A stretch of 64,000 nt of DNA from Viola odorata (taxonomy: Eukaryota > Streptophyta > Magnoliopsida > Malpighiales > Violaceae): the NCBI GenBank assembly GCA_963691705.1, contig OY829537.1, positions 64,332,304 to 64,396,303 of the forward strand, read 5' to 3'. Under the pieces are notes generated by a model that was given only the letters and a program-made list of their open reading frames with translations, did not search any database and was not told the origin of the DNA. This document shows, piece by piece, positions 33,145-44,000 of the stretch (positions are counted from its first letter, which is position 1; every line of letters starts with the position of its first letter). A program made the position numbers and the translations under genes.

Positions 33145-33528
33145 ATGGATGAACTGACCCGAAATTTCCTGATCTCCAAAACTTTGACCTTGAAGAACCT
33201 TACTGAAGGTGACATCGGCTTTCTGGAGAGGATGATCACCAAGACCTCGGAGGATGTCTTGGAGTTGCAGGGGATACTTACCCCTATTTTGTCCAAACAG
33301 CTGGGAATATTTTTGGAGGACTTCCGTCCTTTGGAGAGCTTGGCGAAGCTGGCCACTACTACTGCCCACCTTGACGTGGTTACCTCGATGCTGCAGCAGC
33401 GGAAGGATTTGCTGGTCTGCTGCTTGAAGGGGATGAGGGCCTGCTCCGCTGAGCTGACCTCCGTTGCTGACGCGCTGAGGGATATCCCGGTCGTACCAGG
33501 GGAGGATGATGCAGGATACAATGCCTGA
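33145..33528 (+). CDS. TAT-D as1: small unknown helical protein, intact
   Basis: It is 127 residues from ATG 33145; an upstream in-frame ATG at 33058 precedes the TATA box and is not used in the other copies. Conserved blocks: MDELTRNFLISKTLTLKNL, GDIGFLERM, TSEDVLELQGILTPIL, LESLAKLATTTAHLDVV, the Cys-Cys motif CCLKGMR and VADALRDIPVVPGED. AATAAA occurs in GGCCATAAATAAATGG near 33610. It is on the strand opposite to gag-pol. Family unknown; it could be a small helical-bundle adaptor. Confidence 0.75.
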   Translation: MDELTRNFLISKTLTLKNLTEGDIGFLERMITKTSEDVLELQGILTPILSKQLGIFLEDFRPLESLAKLATTTAHLDVVTSMLQQRKDLLVCCLKGMRACSAELTSVADALRDIPVVPGEDDAGYNA

Positions 33529-34027
33529 CGGCTGCCTTTGTTTCCTCTTGTTGCCTTTCTCTTATGCTTTTATGTGTATATCTGAACGCTGAGGCCGCTC
33601 AGGCCATAAATAAATGGTTGCTTTTGTTTTGTTTTTTCCAGTCATTTTGTTTATTTCTTGCTGCATTGGCTAAATGTGTTGGTGGCAAGCCCAACTGAAA
33701 ATGAGTCTTCCTCTGGATGTATTATTTCAATGGTTGCGTTCCATGAATGAGCAATGAATGCTTTGACTCAACTGTTTCCAAAGCCGCCGTTCCAGGGGTG
33801 AGTGATTGGGTAGTTATTTGGTGCCTTTTGGTTGGCGCGTTTAACGAGCAGGTATATTGGTGCCGGATCAGCTTCTGCCAATGCGGTTATTTTTCCCAGA
33901 CATCTTAATTGATTTTTTCAGGATCTGTGCGAGGATCGGAGCGCTTCCTGGGTTATTTAAGGGAAATGCTTTCCCTTCCCCTGTTCATCTTCATCTTTTC
34001 CTTCTCTTTGCTTTCTTGTAGGTCGGC
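33529..34027 (+). other. TAT-D as1-as2 spacer with internal polypurine-like motif
   Basis: It contains the as1 poly(A)-type signal near 33610, CAAGCCCAACTGAAAATGAG at 33686-33705 (a near-exact copy of 32963-32982, 723 bp away), and GGGTTATTTAAGGG near 33951 as a TATA-type box for as2. Confidence 0.65.
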
Positions 34028-34483
34028 ATGATAGATTTTTGCGGGCGTGATTCCTTGCCAACACCTCCGACTTCGCCGGATTCGGATAATCCTCCTTCGA
34101 CTCCTCCGTGGAGACCTACAAAATGTCCTGCTAGACGCCAAGGTCGCAAGGAACCAATGAAAGTGAAGAAGCAGACCTTTGAGTCCTTCTTTACTGGCTT
34201 TGTGCCCCACTACGTGACGCTACCAAAAGGTGATGAGGCGTCAACCTCTGCCCCTCCTTCTCCTTCTTTTGAGAATAAGGCTCTTTCTCACGGCACTGAT
34301 TTAAAGCTAGCAGCTTCTACCGTTGGGGAGAGTTCTCGTGCCCGTTATGACAAGGCGGTAGCTCATGCGACAAAGCTTGTGCCCAAACCTGTCGAACATT
34401 TCTTTTCCTACAACAGTGGATTGTCGTCGTCCCCGAAGGACTACGAGTACTGTTATGACATGGATTGGGCTGATGAGGATTAA
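34028..34483 (+). CDS. TAT-D as2: small proline-rich protein with acidic tail, intact
   Basis: It is 151 residues: MIDFCGRDSLPTPPTSPDSD, then PPSTPPWRP, a basic stretch (RRQGRKEPMKVKK), QTFESFFTGFVPHYV, a variable Ser/Ala-rich middle and the tail YCYDMDWADED. The two ends are the best conserved parts across the four copies. ATAAATAAG lies near 34517. Unknown function. Acidic-aromatic tails of this type can be activation or docking motifs, but nothing here proves it. Confidence 0.75.
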   Translation: MIDFCGRDSLPTPPTSPDSDNPPSTPPWRPTKCPARRQGRKEPMKVKKQTFESFFTGFVPHYVTLPKGDEASTSAPPSPSFENKALSHGTDLKLAASTVGESSRARYDKAVAHATKLVPKPVEHFFSYNSGLSSSPKDYEYCYDMDWADED

Positions 34484-34975
34484 CGCCTCTGTGTTGTATA
34501 TGCCTATTGGCATTTTATAAATAAGATGATATTTTCTGCCTTTTTCTTTTTTAGTTATTTCCGTTAGCCTACTGGTCCTTGGTGATAGCCAACGTAAGCG
34601 GTTGGCTTGGCCGAGGCAGTCGCTTCGCAGTTATCTTGACTGGGTCAACTCTGTCGCCCTTTTGGGGAATCACGCTGAATAACTTCTCCTTTTCTAATTC
34701 CTTTAATGTGCTTCCACGTGGCCAACCTCTTTTTACACGCGTCTCCGCGCGATTGGTGGCTTAATTAATACGGTGGCATTTTAATCCTTTAAGAGGGGCC
34801 ATTTTTCTTTTTTCAGAACTTTTGCCCTTGCTTCGAATTTTTCCTCTTATCTTCCTTCGTCTTCTTCCCCGAATATCTCACCGGCCGTCTGTGGTCGTCC
34901 GCCGATTCCTCTGTAACTCTCCCCTTTCAAGGTACCAATTCAATCCTTCTCCGATATCCTTTTTGCTGGTTTGTT
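34484..34975 (+). promoter_or_regulatory. TAT-D as3 promoter region with paired ACGT-core boxes
   Basis: CACGTG at 34715-34720 and CACGCG at 34736-34741 are 21 bp apart; TTTAAGAGG near 34786 sits where a TATA-type box is expected. No gene otherwise. Confidence 0.55.
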
Positions 34976-37055
34976 ATGGCTAGAAATAGACCTCGCCAGG
35001 TTATCTGGAAACCCATGGATCCAGAGGTCGCGTAATCACCTAGTATTTTTACATGCGATGTGGTTCTGAAAGTCGAACTGGAGGAACACGGTATTACTTT
35101 TCCTCCCGGGTATGAGCCCTTTATCCCTGGAAGTGATATGCGGCTCCATAATCCGGCGTGGGGTTACAGTAGGCTTTTTTACTTTAAGATGTTCTTTTAC
35201 GGTTTCCGCTTTCCTGTTCATGAATCGATACTAACGCTGCTGCGGGAGTATAACCTTAATCCTGCCCAGATAACTCCCTCCTCCTGGTGTGCGGTTTATG
35301 CTTTTCTTCGCGCTTGCGAGTTGAAGAACATTTCTACCCCATCTCTCAATTTATTTCGCAAATTCTTTAGTATGAATTGCCATAATTGTTTAATCGAAAT
35401 TACTCCTCAGTGGAATGACGCACTCGTGCAGTCGTTCTGGCAGCGTTTTCATGGCTTTAAGAAGGGTGTAGCTGATTGAAAAAGCAGTTTCTTTGTTCTA
35501 GAGCTACCGTCACGTTTGTGGCGTATTAATTTCAACCAGGAGCTGATAGGCCCCATCTGGTCGAATCCCTCGATATTGACCAGGACTGAGTTGGAGCAAG
35601 CTAACTCTCTGTTAGACGAAGGTGCTCACTACCGCATCCGTAGCTTTGCCTTGTTCAAACCTCTGGACGAGTGTGCTATGGGTGAGTCTGCCTCTTTTGT
35701 TATAGGAGGCTAACGGTTAATTCCCAGGTGACGCTGGCGCTCCTTTGAATGTTACGCCACTTCAAACTTTACCAGCTTCCCCCCCTGCCGATGGCTCTAA
35801 TCAGGGTAGCACTCATCCCCCGAGGAGAAGAACCAAGACGGTTGCCCGGGGAGGGCGAAGGCCGGTTAGCTCTGGCCGAGTTTCTCGGTTTGTGGAAAAT
35901 TGGCTACTGGAGCGTCACAAGAGGACGGACTCCAGCCCAGCCTCAACGACGGTGATTGCTAGTGATGATGAGGATGTGGATGTCGAGTCGAACCTTTGCC
36001 ATGCCTCTTCCTTGCGTCGGAAAAAACTTCGGTTTACCACGGGTGAGCAGGCCACTAGGGCTTCTTCTGTGGACGCAACGACTGCTCCTATCTCTGCCGT
36101 TTTGGCTGAGACGAGTGTCTCCCAACCGGTGGGAGTTACTGAGGCGTCGGCTGCTATGTGTTCTGCCGAGGTGGAGGTTCCGTTGACAGCGTGTCCTCTT
36201 CCTACAGTTGACGCTCCCGATTCTCCAATTTCTCATTGCATTCCTGACGTAGTTGCTACGCCTTCTACTACGGATTCGACTGCTGGGCTACCGCCTAAAG
36301 TCCTTCCTCAACTGTTCTTTTCTCCTATCACGGAGGTTTTTTCCGGGAATTCCTCTCCTGCTCCGTCAATCAATCTTTCTTATGGCAGTCCTACTGAGAC
36401 CCCCTCCTACGGTATGGGTCTGAAGGGATTCTGCTTTGATGGTCTTCGTGATGTCGGGGTTCCCCAACCTTTTTCCAGAGATGAGTTTACTGCACCTTTG
36501 ATAGGAGAGATGCTGGGCTCCCAAAAGGAGAAGGAAGAGTTTCTTCAGCTTCCTCCACCGGCTCGTGTTCGCCATATGATGAATGATTCTCTGGATTTCT
36601 TCCGTCACCTGAACTATCTGTTCGAGACTCATGATCGCGAGTCATGCAATTTTTCCAATGCGCTGTGCGTTAAGCAAGTGCAGCTTGAGAAAGCGGTGGA
36701 GCAAATGGGGTTGCTAACGCGTCTTTGCGATGAGTCGCAAAAGGAATTAAATAGAGAGAGGTCTGTCAGGAAAGCAAATGTGGAGGTTCTGGAGGCAGAG
36801 TTAGCGTTGGAGAGGAAGAAAAATCTCCTTCTTCGCGAAGAGATGTCTGCTCGAGACGAAGAATCCGCTAAGACATCATTAAAGGAGGAATGGTGGAAGA
36901 AGAAAATCCTGGAAGTCTTTACTTCTGGATTTGCAACCCATTTCAAGGGTAACTCTTTCGACCCTGCCCAGGTTGCTGACTATATTTCTGCCGTGATGGA
37001 TGAGGTTAGCAAAGGTGGGATTGGTTCTTCTGTCTCAGAAGGGGAAAAGGGCTAA
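34976..37055 (+). pseudogene. TAT-D as3: Transposase_28-like domain plus coiled coil, two exons (two nonsense codons)
   Basis: ATG 34976. TAA at 35033-35035 (CAA to TAA) and TGA at 35477-35479 (TGG to TGA in VADWK) are the only breaks. Exon 1 to 35681 has the domain: LFYFKMFFYGFRFPVH (about 35177), LNPAQITPSSWCAVYAFLRA, LFRKFFSMNCHNCLIEITPQWND and INFNQELIGPIW. The intron, 35682-35727, is GT-AG but only 46 bp, shorter than the 66-68 bp in other copies. Exon 2: GDAGAPLNVTPLQTLPASPP, a basic patch (PPRRRTK, GGRRPVSSGR), acidic DDEDVDVES, a Thr/Ser/Pro-rich middle, FSRDEFTAPLIGEM and a coiled coil (36680-36900) to TAA 37053-37055. Confidence 0.8.
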
Positions 37056-37716
37056 CGCCAAAGATAGGGGCGCTGCTTTGCTTTTCGAGAAGTGTCACAA
37101 CGGGTTTCTGGACCCTCCCTTGTTATTCTTATTGTTGTCTGCTTTTATTATTATTTTTTCCGAAAACCATTTGTCATTATTCCTCTTGTAATAATGCTGA
37201 CGCTACATGACCTTTATCGCATTCGCGTGAATCATTGTGATGCTACCGCCATCTCTTCATTATCTTCTTTGTGTAGCCGCGCCGTTTGGCTAAGCCAGCG
37301 CTACTTTTTAGGCCATTTAAATGCTGCAATCCTTCCATTTATTGCGATCTGAAAAGCAATGATGGAAAAGGACACGCGTCTTTCTATGAAGAGGCGTTTG
37401 AAGCAAGCGTCTCCTAGGGAGACATGAATCGCCGAAGCGTTTCGTCATCATTTTTTAAACTTGTATCTCCTCGCGCGTGCCTTATTTCTCGACACGCTGC
37501 TTTGCCATGTGTCCCCCGCTGATTGGTCACGCCCTTTCAGTGTTATATATAATGTTTTTCCTTCCTCCTTTTTCTTTTTTAATCTCCTCTCTCGCACACT
37601 GCTGCTTTCTAGACAAACAACTCGCGTCGCTCTCTTCTTTTTGGTCTGAGACTCCTAGTGTTCTCTTTGCGAAGGTACACACCCTTTCTTTGCTCGTCAC
37701 TTCTCCTTTATTGGTT
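37056..37716 (+). promoter_or_regulatory. TAT-D as3-as4 spacer and as4 promoter
   Basis: No gene. CACGCG near 37373, ATTGGTCACG near 37522 (CCAAT box on the other strand) and TATATATAA at 37544-37552, 165 bp before the as4 start. The order matches TAT-B. Confidence 0.6.
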
Positions 37717-39997
37717 ATGGCTAAGACTAAGAGATCTTCCAATGAGGAGGATCCTCAAGGGTCCGTCGGAGAAGAAAAAATCAACATTACCCCTACTTCT
37801 CTCTATACTCTGCCTTTAGTTAATCGTAGGCTTACCGCGTGTAATGCGCGATTTCCCAGAGAATATCCCGTGGGCGCTGCTTCTAAATCACTTCGCCTGA
37901 ACAGCGTTCTGCCCGGTAACAGTAGAATATTATATGCTAAGTTATTTGACCATGGGTTTTGTCTTCCTCTTGACCCGCTTGTTGAGTTGTTATTGGCTGA
38001 TTCTGATTTGGCTCCGGCTCAATTGAGCCCTAATGCGATTTGCGTTGTCAGTGCCTTTGCCGCACTGTGCCGTTTCAAGGGAATCGAGTCTCCCACTCTG
38101 GCCCTGCTTCATGACATTTTCCAGTTGTATTCTCGTAAGGGGGTGATATCAATATCCCCTCGTTATGAAGATGGCTCATTGAAGCCCTTTACCTGGAAGC
38201 TTATGGGTATCGAGTCTTCTGTTCCTCATTGGAAAGAGGAATTTTTTATTATTGATTTACCCGAGCCGTTATGGAGGGCCGGCTTCAATGAGAAAATTAA
38301 AGATGGAGCTTGGGGCCATCAGAAACCCCTTTCTGATCCAAAAGATGGCTGGTTGAAGACGCTACTTCAACTAGATTTCAGCGTTGATGCCCAAAAAGTG
38401 GCTAACGGTCTGGAAATGGAACAGTGCAAAAAGGGTGAGCGTTTGCCCTTTTTCCTTTTGTGCTGCCAAGAGGTACTAACGCTAACGTTTCTTTAACTGT
38501 GCAGTGCCTCCGCCTGGTTGGGAGCCCGAGTATTTCCGGAGGAAGAGGAAACAGGAACAAAGGAAGAAAGCTGCCGCCGCCGCCAGAGCTGCTGCTGCCG
38601 CTGCGGAAGAGGAAGGCATTGCTACCGCTACGGGTACTACCTCATCGCCACCTCCTCGCACCCCTGTCGCAAGGAAGAAGAGAGTGAGGAAAACACGCGC
38701 CACGCAACCCGTTTCCCTTCACACCGTTGTTTCTTCGGAGGCGACAGTTGATCCCATTCTTACCGCGATACCTCTAGTTTCCACAGTCAACCAGGTATGC
38801 GTTCCTTTTTTTTTCTAAGGTTTTCTTTTCTTCTGTATACTTTTCTTATCATGCGTGCACTGCGTTTCCTAGGAGGTTTCCACTGTTTCTGCTCAGTCAA
38901 CCTCTGCGGGTGATATGTCTATTGCCGAGGTCCTTCGAGAGCGTCAGAAGAAGGCTCGCTATGAGCTTCAGCACAGCCCTACCCCTTCTGCTGCGAATCC
39001 TCCTCTGAACGTCTCTGAGGGCGGTGGCCTTCCTGCCGAGCAATCGCAGGGTATTGATTTCGGTGGTAATCCTCACATTTTTGGTGATTCCTCCACCGCG
39101 ACAAGTTATAACTCAAGTGCCCTTAACCTTGAAGCACTTGGTGGAGATGGGTCCGTAGTGCCCAACGCGGGAGGTTTCGGCAGTCGACCCTCTTCTCCTG
39201 CCGCTCTGTTTTTTATTCCGATGTCTCCTCCCAGTATCGCGAGAGGTGGCCCTGCCCCTGCTTTGATAGCCGGTGCCTCTACTTATAATCCTCCCCTCAT
39301 GCCCACTTATCATATTGGTTTGCCTTCCTTCAGGGACAACATTTTGCAATTTCCTGCCGGGACTGATCATGATTCCATTCTCGCGTCTACCTCTTACCTG
39401 ATAGCCGAGATTATGTCTCTTCCAAGGGAGAGGGATGCCTTTGCGGCTAGGAGTGAGCAGGAGCGTATAAACTTTCTTCGCTCCTAAGCGCTCTCTTTTT
39501 TCTGCCACCTCCATTACCTGGATGAGGAGAATGCTAGGATTGCCGCAAACGGGCAGGGGGAGGTGACCAGGTTGCAGAACGAGCGTCAGAGTTTTGTGGA
39601 CGCACTTAACATTGCCAATCAAGAAACAGAGTCTTCCCGTCAGGAAGTGACGACCATCAAGCAAGAGCTGGAGGCTATCAAGCATGCTTTGGAGGAGGAG
39701 AAACGGGTTCTGACCGAACGCCTTTCTCGTGAGGAGAATGAGTTGCGCCAGGAGAGGCAGAGGAATACCGAGCTGACTGCCGATCTGGCTTTAAACGTTG
39801 AGAAGAATCAATGGTACTTAAGGGAAGGCGGAGGGCTCATGTCGGAGGCGTTGATGCATCATCATGGGATAGAAAAACTCTGTATTGATGAGTTGGCTGC
39901 GTATTTTGATAGGAGGGTCTCCACTATTACTGATGACAGCTTCTATTTATGGAAATCGAGGCAGCAAGGAGGAGTCAACGCACCACCCGCTCCTTAG
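37717..39997 (+). pseudogene. TAT-D as4: Transposase_28-like domain, basic middle, coiled coil; three exons (one nonsense codon)
   Basis: ATG 37717 (MAKTKRSSNEEDPQGS). Exon 1, 37717-38434: RILYAKLFDHGFCLPLDPL, LAPAQLSPNAICVVSAFAAL, LHDIFQLYSRKGVISISPRY, WKEEFFIIDLPEPLWRAGFNE. Intron 1, 38435-38504, is 70 bp, phase 1, with a TACTAAC branch-point-like sequence near 38474. Exon 2, 38505-38794: VPPPGWEPEYFRRKRKQEQRKK, then an alanine-rich helix and a second basic patch (RKKRVRK). Intron 2, 38795-38872, is 78 bp, phase 0. Exon 3 is Gly/Ser-rich, then a coiled coil (39560-39780) and the conserved WYLREGGG end, stop 39995-39997. A TAA at 39485-39487 (CAA to TAA) is the only defect. The exon frames join cleanly. 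Confidence 0.84.
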
Positions 39998-40459
39998 TTT
40001 TTTTAGATAAATTCTGATTTTTGAGGCCGACGAGCCATTCCTTGTTTTGTAACGTTAACGATATCACTTTTTGCCTTGGTTGGGCTATCCCTTTTGAATG
40101 GAACTTCTTTGTCTGCTCTGTTTCATAATACTACTTGCGCAATTATTCGTCCGTGGCGTTTGCTGCCGTGCCTCTATAGATATGCCCACTTTGCTCTCAT
40201 ATGAACTTCATTCAGGTTCCTCAACTGCCTTTTCGATGGCCTTATTGTTGCTTTCCGATAGCATTTCCAAGAATGACTCAGCATTGCTCAGATTCAAATC
40301 ACCCTTTGTTGTCAGGGGAGCTTTCTTGCCCCGTTAGGCCTGCTACGATGTTGTTGTTGCAGTAGGGATGTCTTTCCCCCCTTATTTTGCCGGGTATCGA
40401 CCGCTCAATTTCTAGCTGGAGTGTCCCCTCCTTCCTTCCGCCGGAGATTGGCTTGGGGA
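39998..40459. other. TAT-D spacer between as4 and the tandem-repeat block
   Basis: No gene. GGGTATCGACCGCTCAATTTCTAGCTGG near 40389-40417 is shared with TAT-B (20868-20890). Confidence 0.55.
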
Positions 40460-40950
40460 GTGCCTCATCTTAGCGAGCTGTCTGATCAGGACCAGCCATC
40501 GCAAGGATAGGATTTTCACTCCTAAACGTTGAAACCTCGCGTCCCTGGAACGTGCCTCGTCTCAATGGGCCATCTATGTGAGCACGGTTGCCACAAGGAT
40601 AGGATTTTCACTTCCAGGACGGAGTTGGTCTCTCCTTGGGGTCGTGCCTCGTCTTAATGGGCCGTCTGTATGAGCACGGTCGCCACAAGGATAGGATTTT
40701 CACTCCCAAGGATACCGGGGAGTGCCTCGTCTTAATGGGCCGTCTATACGAGCACGGTTGCTACAAGGATAGGATTTTCACTCCCGGGAGTGTTTGGGGT
40801 CGTGCCTCGTCTTAATGGGCCGTCTATGTGAGCTCGGTTACCACAAGGATAGGATTTTCACTCCCAACGCTTAGCCATGCCAGGGCGTGCCTCGTCTTAG
40901 TGAGTTGTCTGATCAGGACCAGCCATCACAAGGATAGGATTTTCACTCCT
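40460..40950 (-). repeat. TAT-D tandem-repeat block, six units
   Basis: Six units of about 70-100 bp. Core: GTGCCTCGTCTTAATGGGCCG, TCTATGTGAGCACGG, CCACAAGGATAGGATTTTCACTCC. The first and last units are of a second type with GTCTGATCAGGACCAGCC. Variable linkers of 10-30 bp separate them. In each unit a short inverted repeat (GCCG...CGGC or CCGT...ACGG) could form a hairpin. It lies in the sense 3' untranslated region between pol and as4. Confidence 0.88.
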
Positions 40951-41026
40951 GGCATGCTTCACTATCTGCATTTTATTCAACAATAAAACGCACAGAAAGA
41001 TATATCTTGTTAGAATAGTATTGATG

Positions 41027-44000
41027 TTACCATATAGGGTGAGCTAGTTCCTGGTGTGGTATAGCTTCCCTGAAGAACCTTTGTTCGATCTGGAATTCCG
41101 CACACTGATCCCTGAAGAATTGACTTGTGAACTGTGCTCCATTATCGCTAATCAGTATGCGCGGAACCCCGAGTCGCATAATGACTTGGTGCTTGAAAAA
41201 ATGCCAAATTTTTTCAGTGGTGATGGTGGATAACGCCTCGGCTTCTGCCCATTTTGTGAAGTAGTCTACCGCTACGACCACGAATTTTAGCTGAGATCTA
41301 GCCATTGGAAACGGGCCCAATATATCAATGCCCAATTTGGCAAACGGGCATGGAGCAGTTATTTCTGAGATTGGCGTGGCCGGTTTTCGAGGGATCTTAG
41401 CGTATTCCTGACATTTCTGACAGGTTTTCATGAAGTTATGGCAATCTCTTCGTATGGTGGGCCAATAGAATCCCGACCGAAAGACTTGAGCTGCCAAAGT
41501 ATCGCTCGCGATGTGCATGTCGCATATCCCTTCGTGAATTTCTCTTAGCACATGCAGGCCTTCTTGTTCCGTTATGCATTTAGCAGCTGGGTGGGAGAAG
41601 CACCTTCGTATTAACTCTCCATTGTAATATGTACATCGCGCCGCCCGTTTTAGGATTTTCCTTCTTTCCGCAATTTCATCTGGTAGCCTATCATGCTTTA
41701 GATACTCTACCACTGGGATCCTCCAGTCACATTCTATTTCTTCCACACACAACGATGCTTGCTCCTCCATGAAAGAGGGTATGGATAGCTCCTTGTAATG
41801 TACCTCGTTGGGTATGGAGGCGTCTGCGTTGGCTGCCATCTTGGCGAGGCTATCAGCCTCTTCGTTACTTTCTCTAGGGATGTGCTCAAAGATGACCCGA
41901 GTGCCTTTTTTCTGCATCTCCGACAGCTCACGCTTTACTTTGGCCAAGTATCGAATCATGACGGGTTCTCGAGCTTGGGAGTTTCCAAGGACTTGATCCA
42001 TTATCAATTTAGAGTCTCCTCGTATCTTTAGGCGTAAGCCGTATTGCTCTTCCGTCACGGTAGAGGCTTCGACGGAGAAGGTGTTTCCAATTCTTAATCC
42101 TGCCAGCAGCGCTTCATATTCAGCGGCATTGTTGGATAACGGCTGCAGGATTCTAATGGCATATCGCATTTCTATGCCGTTTGGCCCCACCAGGAAAACG
42201 CCTGCTCTTGCTAGCTCTTGATTTTTTGCGCCGTCCACGTTGATAACCCATGAGTCTGCATGCGTTTCCGGGAACGATAGGCATGAGTTTTCTGGTTCTT
42301 CCTCTGACAGTTTTTCCGACACCTCCTTGGTGAATGTGCACTCTGCTATGAAGTCAGCTAACGCCTGGGCTTTTATTGTCGGCCTGGCTTTGTATTGCAG
42401 CCCGTATTGTTCGAGCTCGATTGCCCAAATCAACATTCTCCCTGAGGACTCTGGCTTTCTAAAAAAAATTCTCAACGGCTGATCAGTTAGAACGGTAACA
42501 GGGTGGGCTTGGAAATATTGGTCCATCTTTCGCGTTGCCTGTATTAGAGCAAGCGCTATCTTCTCGATGCGGGTGTATCGTAGATCCGTGTCTTTTAATA
42601 TGTGACTCACGAAAAATACAGGGCGATGTACATACCCTTCACTTCGTACGAGGACGACGCTGACTACTTTGTCAGGTACTCCCAGGTATAGGTATAGCTC
42701 ATCGCCGAACTCATGCCTCGTTAGCACTAGATCGGATGATAAGTAGGCTTTCAGTCCTGCAAACGCGTTTTCACATTCCTCTGTCCACCCGAATGGGGCC
42801 TTGTTTCGAATGACCTTGAAAAAGGGAAGGCATCTTTCTCCTTGCTTAGATATAAACCGTCCTAATGCGATGATGCGGCTAGTGAGCTTTTGTATTTCCT
42901 TGACGGTTCGCGGGGATATCATGTCCTGAATGGCCTTTACCTTTGAAGGGTTGGGCTGAATACCCTTTCAGCTAACCACGTAGCCCAAGAATTTTCCCGT
43001 TTGGAACGCGAACATGCACTTTCGTGGGTTCAGCTTCATTTTGTATTTTTTCATCACATTGAAAACTTCTTCCAAATCGGACAGATGGTCTCCAAAGCTT
43101 TGACTTTTAATCAGGATATCGTCCACGTAGGCCTCTACGTTTTTCCCTATTTGTTTTTCGAAAATCTTATTCGCCATGCGCTGAAACGTTGCCCCGGCAT
43201 TCTTCAGCCCAAACGACATTGCGGTGTAGAAATATGTGGCCCTAGGGGTGATAAAGGCAGTTTTTTCTTCGTCTTCTGCAGCCATTGGGATTTGGTGATA
43301 CCCGGAGTTGGCATCCAGAGAGCTTAAATAAGCGTACCCCGCAGTTTGGTCGACCAGCTGGTCAATTCGAGGAAGGGGATAGCAATCTTTGGGACAAGCA
43401 TTATTTAGGTCAGTGAAATCAATGCACATGCGCCAATCTCCGTTAGGCTTTGGAACTAGCACCGGGTTAGCCAGCCAAGTTGGGTACTGAACTTCTCGAA
43501 TGAACCCCGCGTCAGTAACTCCTTCTCGATAGCTGCCACTTTTTCTGATGAAAAGGCGCGTCGTTTCTGCTGAATAGGTTTGGCCTCAGGGCTGACGTTT
43601 AGTCGATGCTCCGCGACTTCTCGCGAGATTCCAGGCATGTCCGCTGATTTCCATGCGAATTCTACCTTGCATTTTCTTAATAGTCGGGTTAGTTGTACGC
43701 TCTCTTCAGGGCTCAGTTTCTCACTGACCAAGAGATTCGCCTCGTTGTCCTCAGCAATAGGTATTGACATCATCTGATCTAACGGCTGAGTGTGTTTTTC
43801 TTCTTTATCATCAAAAGGATCGTCTGTCATGCAAACGTAGCAGTCGTAACTCCTCTGAGTCATGAGAAAATAACATTCGGCTGCCAGTTTCTGGTCTCCT
43901 TTCATTGAGACCACTCCGTCCCACGAGGGGTATTTCATTCGCAGGTGTTTTTGGGATATCGCTACCCCGAAACGATTGAGGAACGGTTGTCCCAGTATAG

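Noticed and set aside
40460..40950. CRISPR-like array (repeats with spacers)
   Set aside because: Units are long, diverged and of uneven spacing, lie in a plant retrotransposon 3' region, and recur in sister copies with the same linkers.
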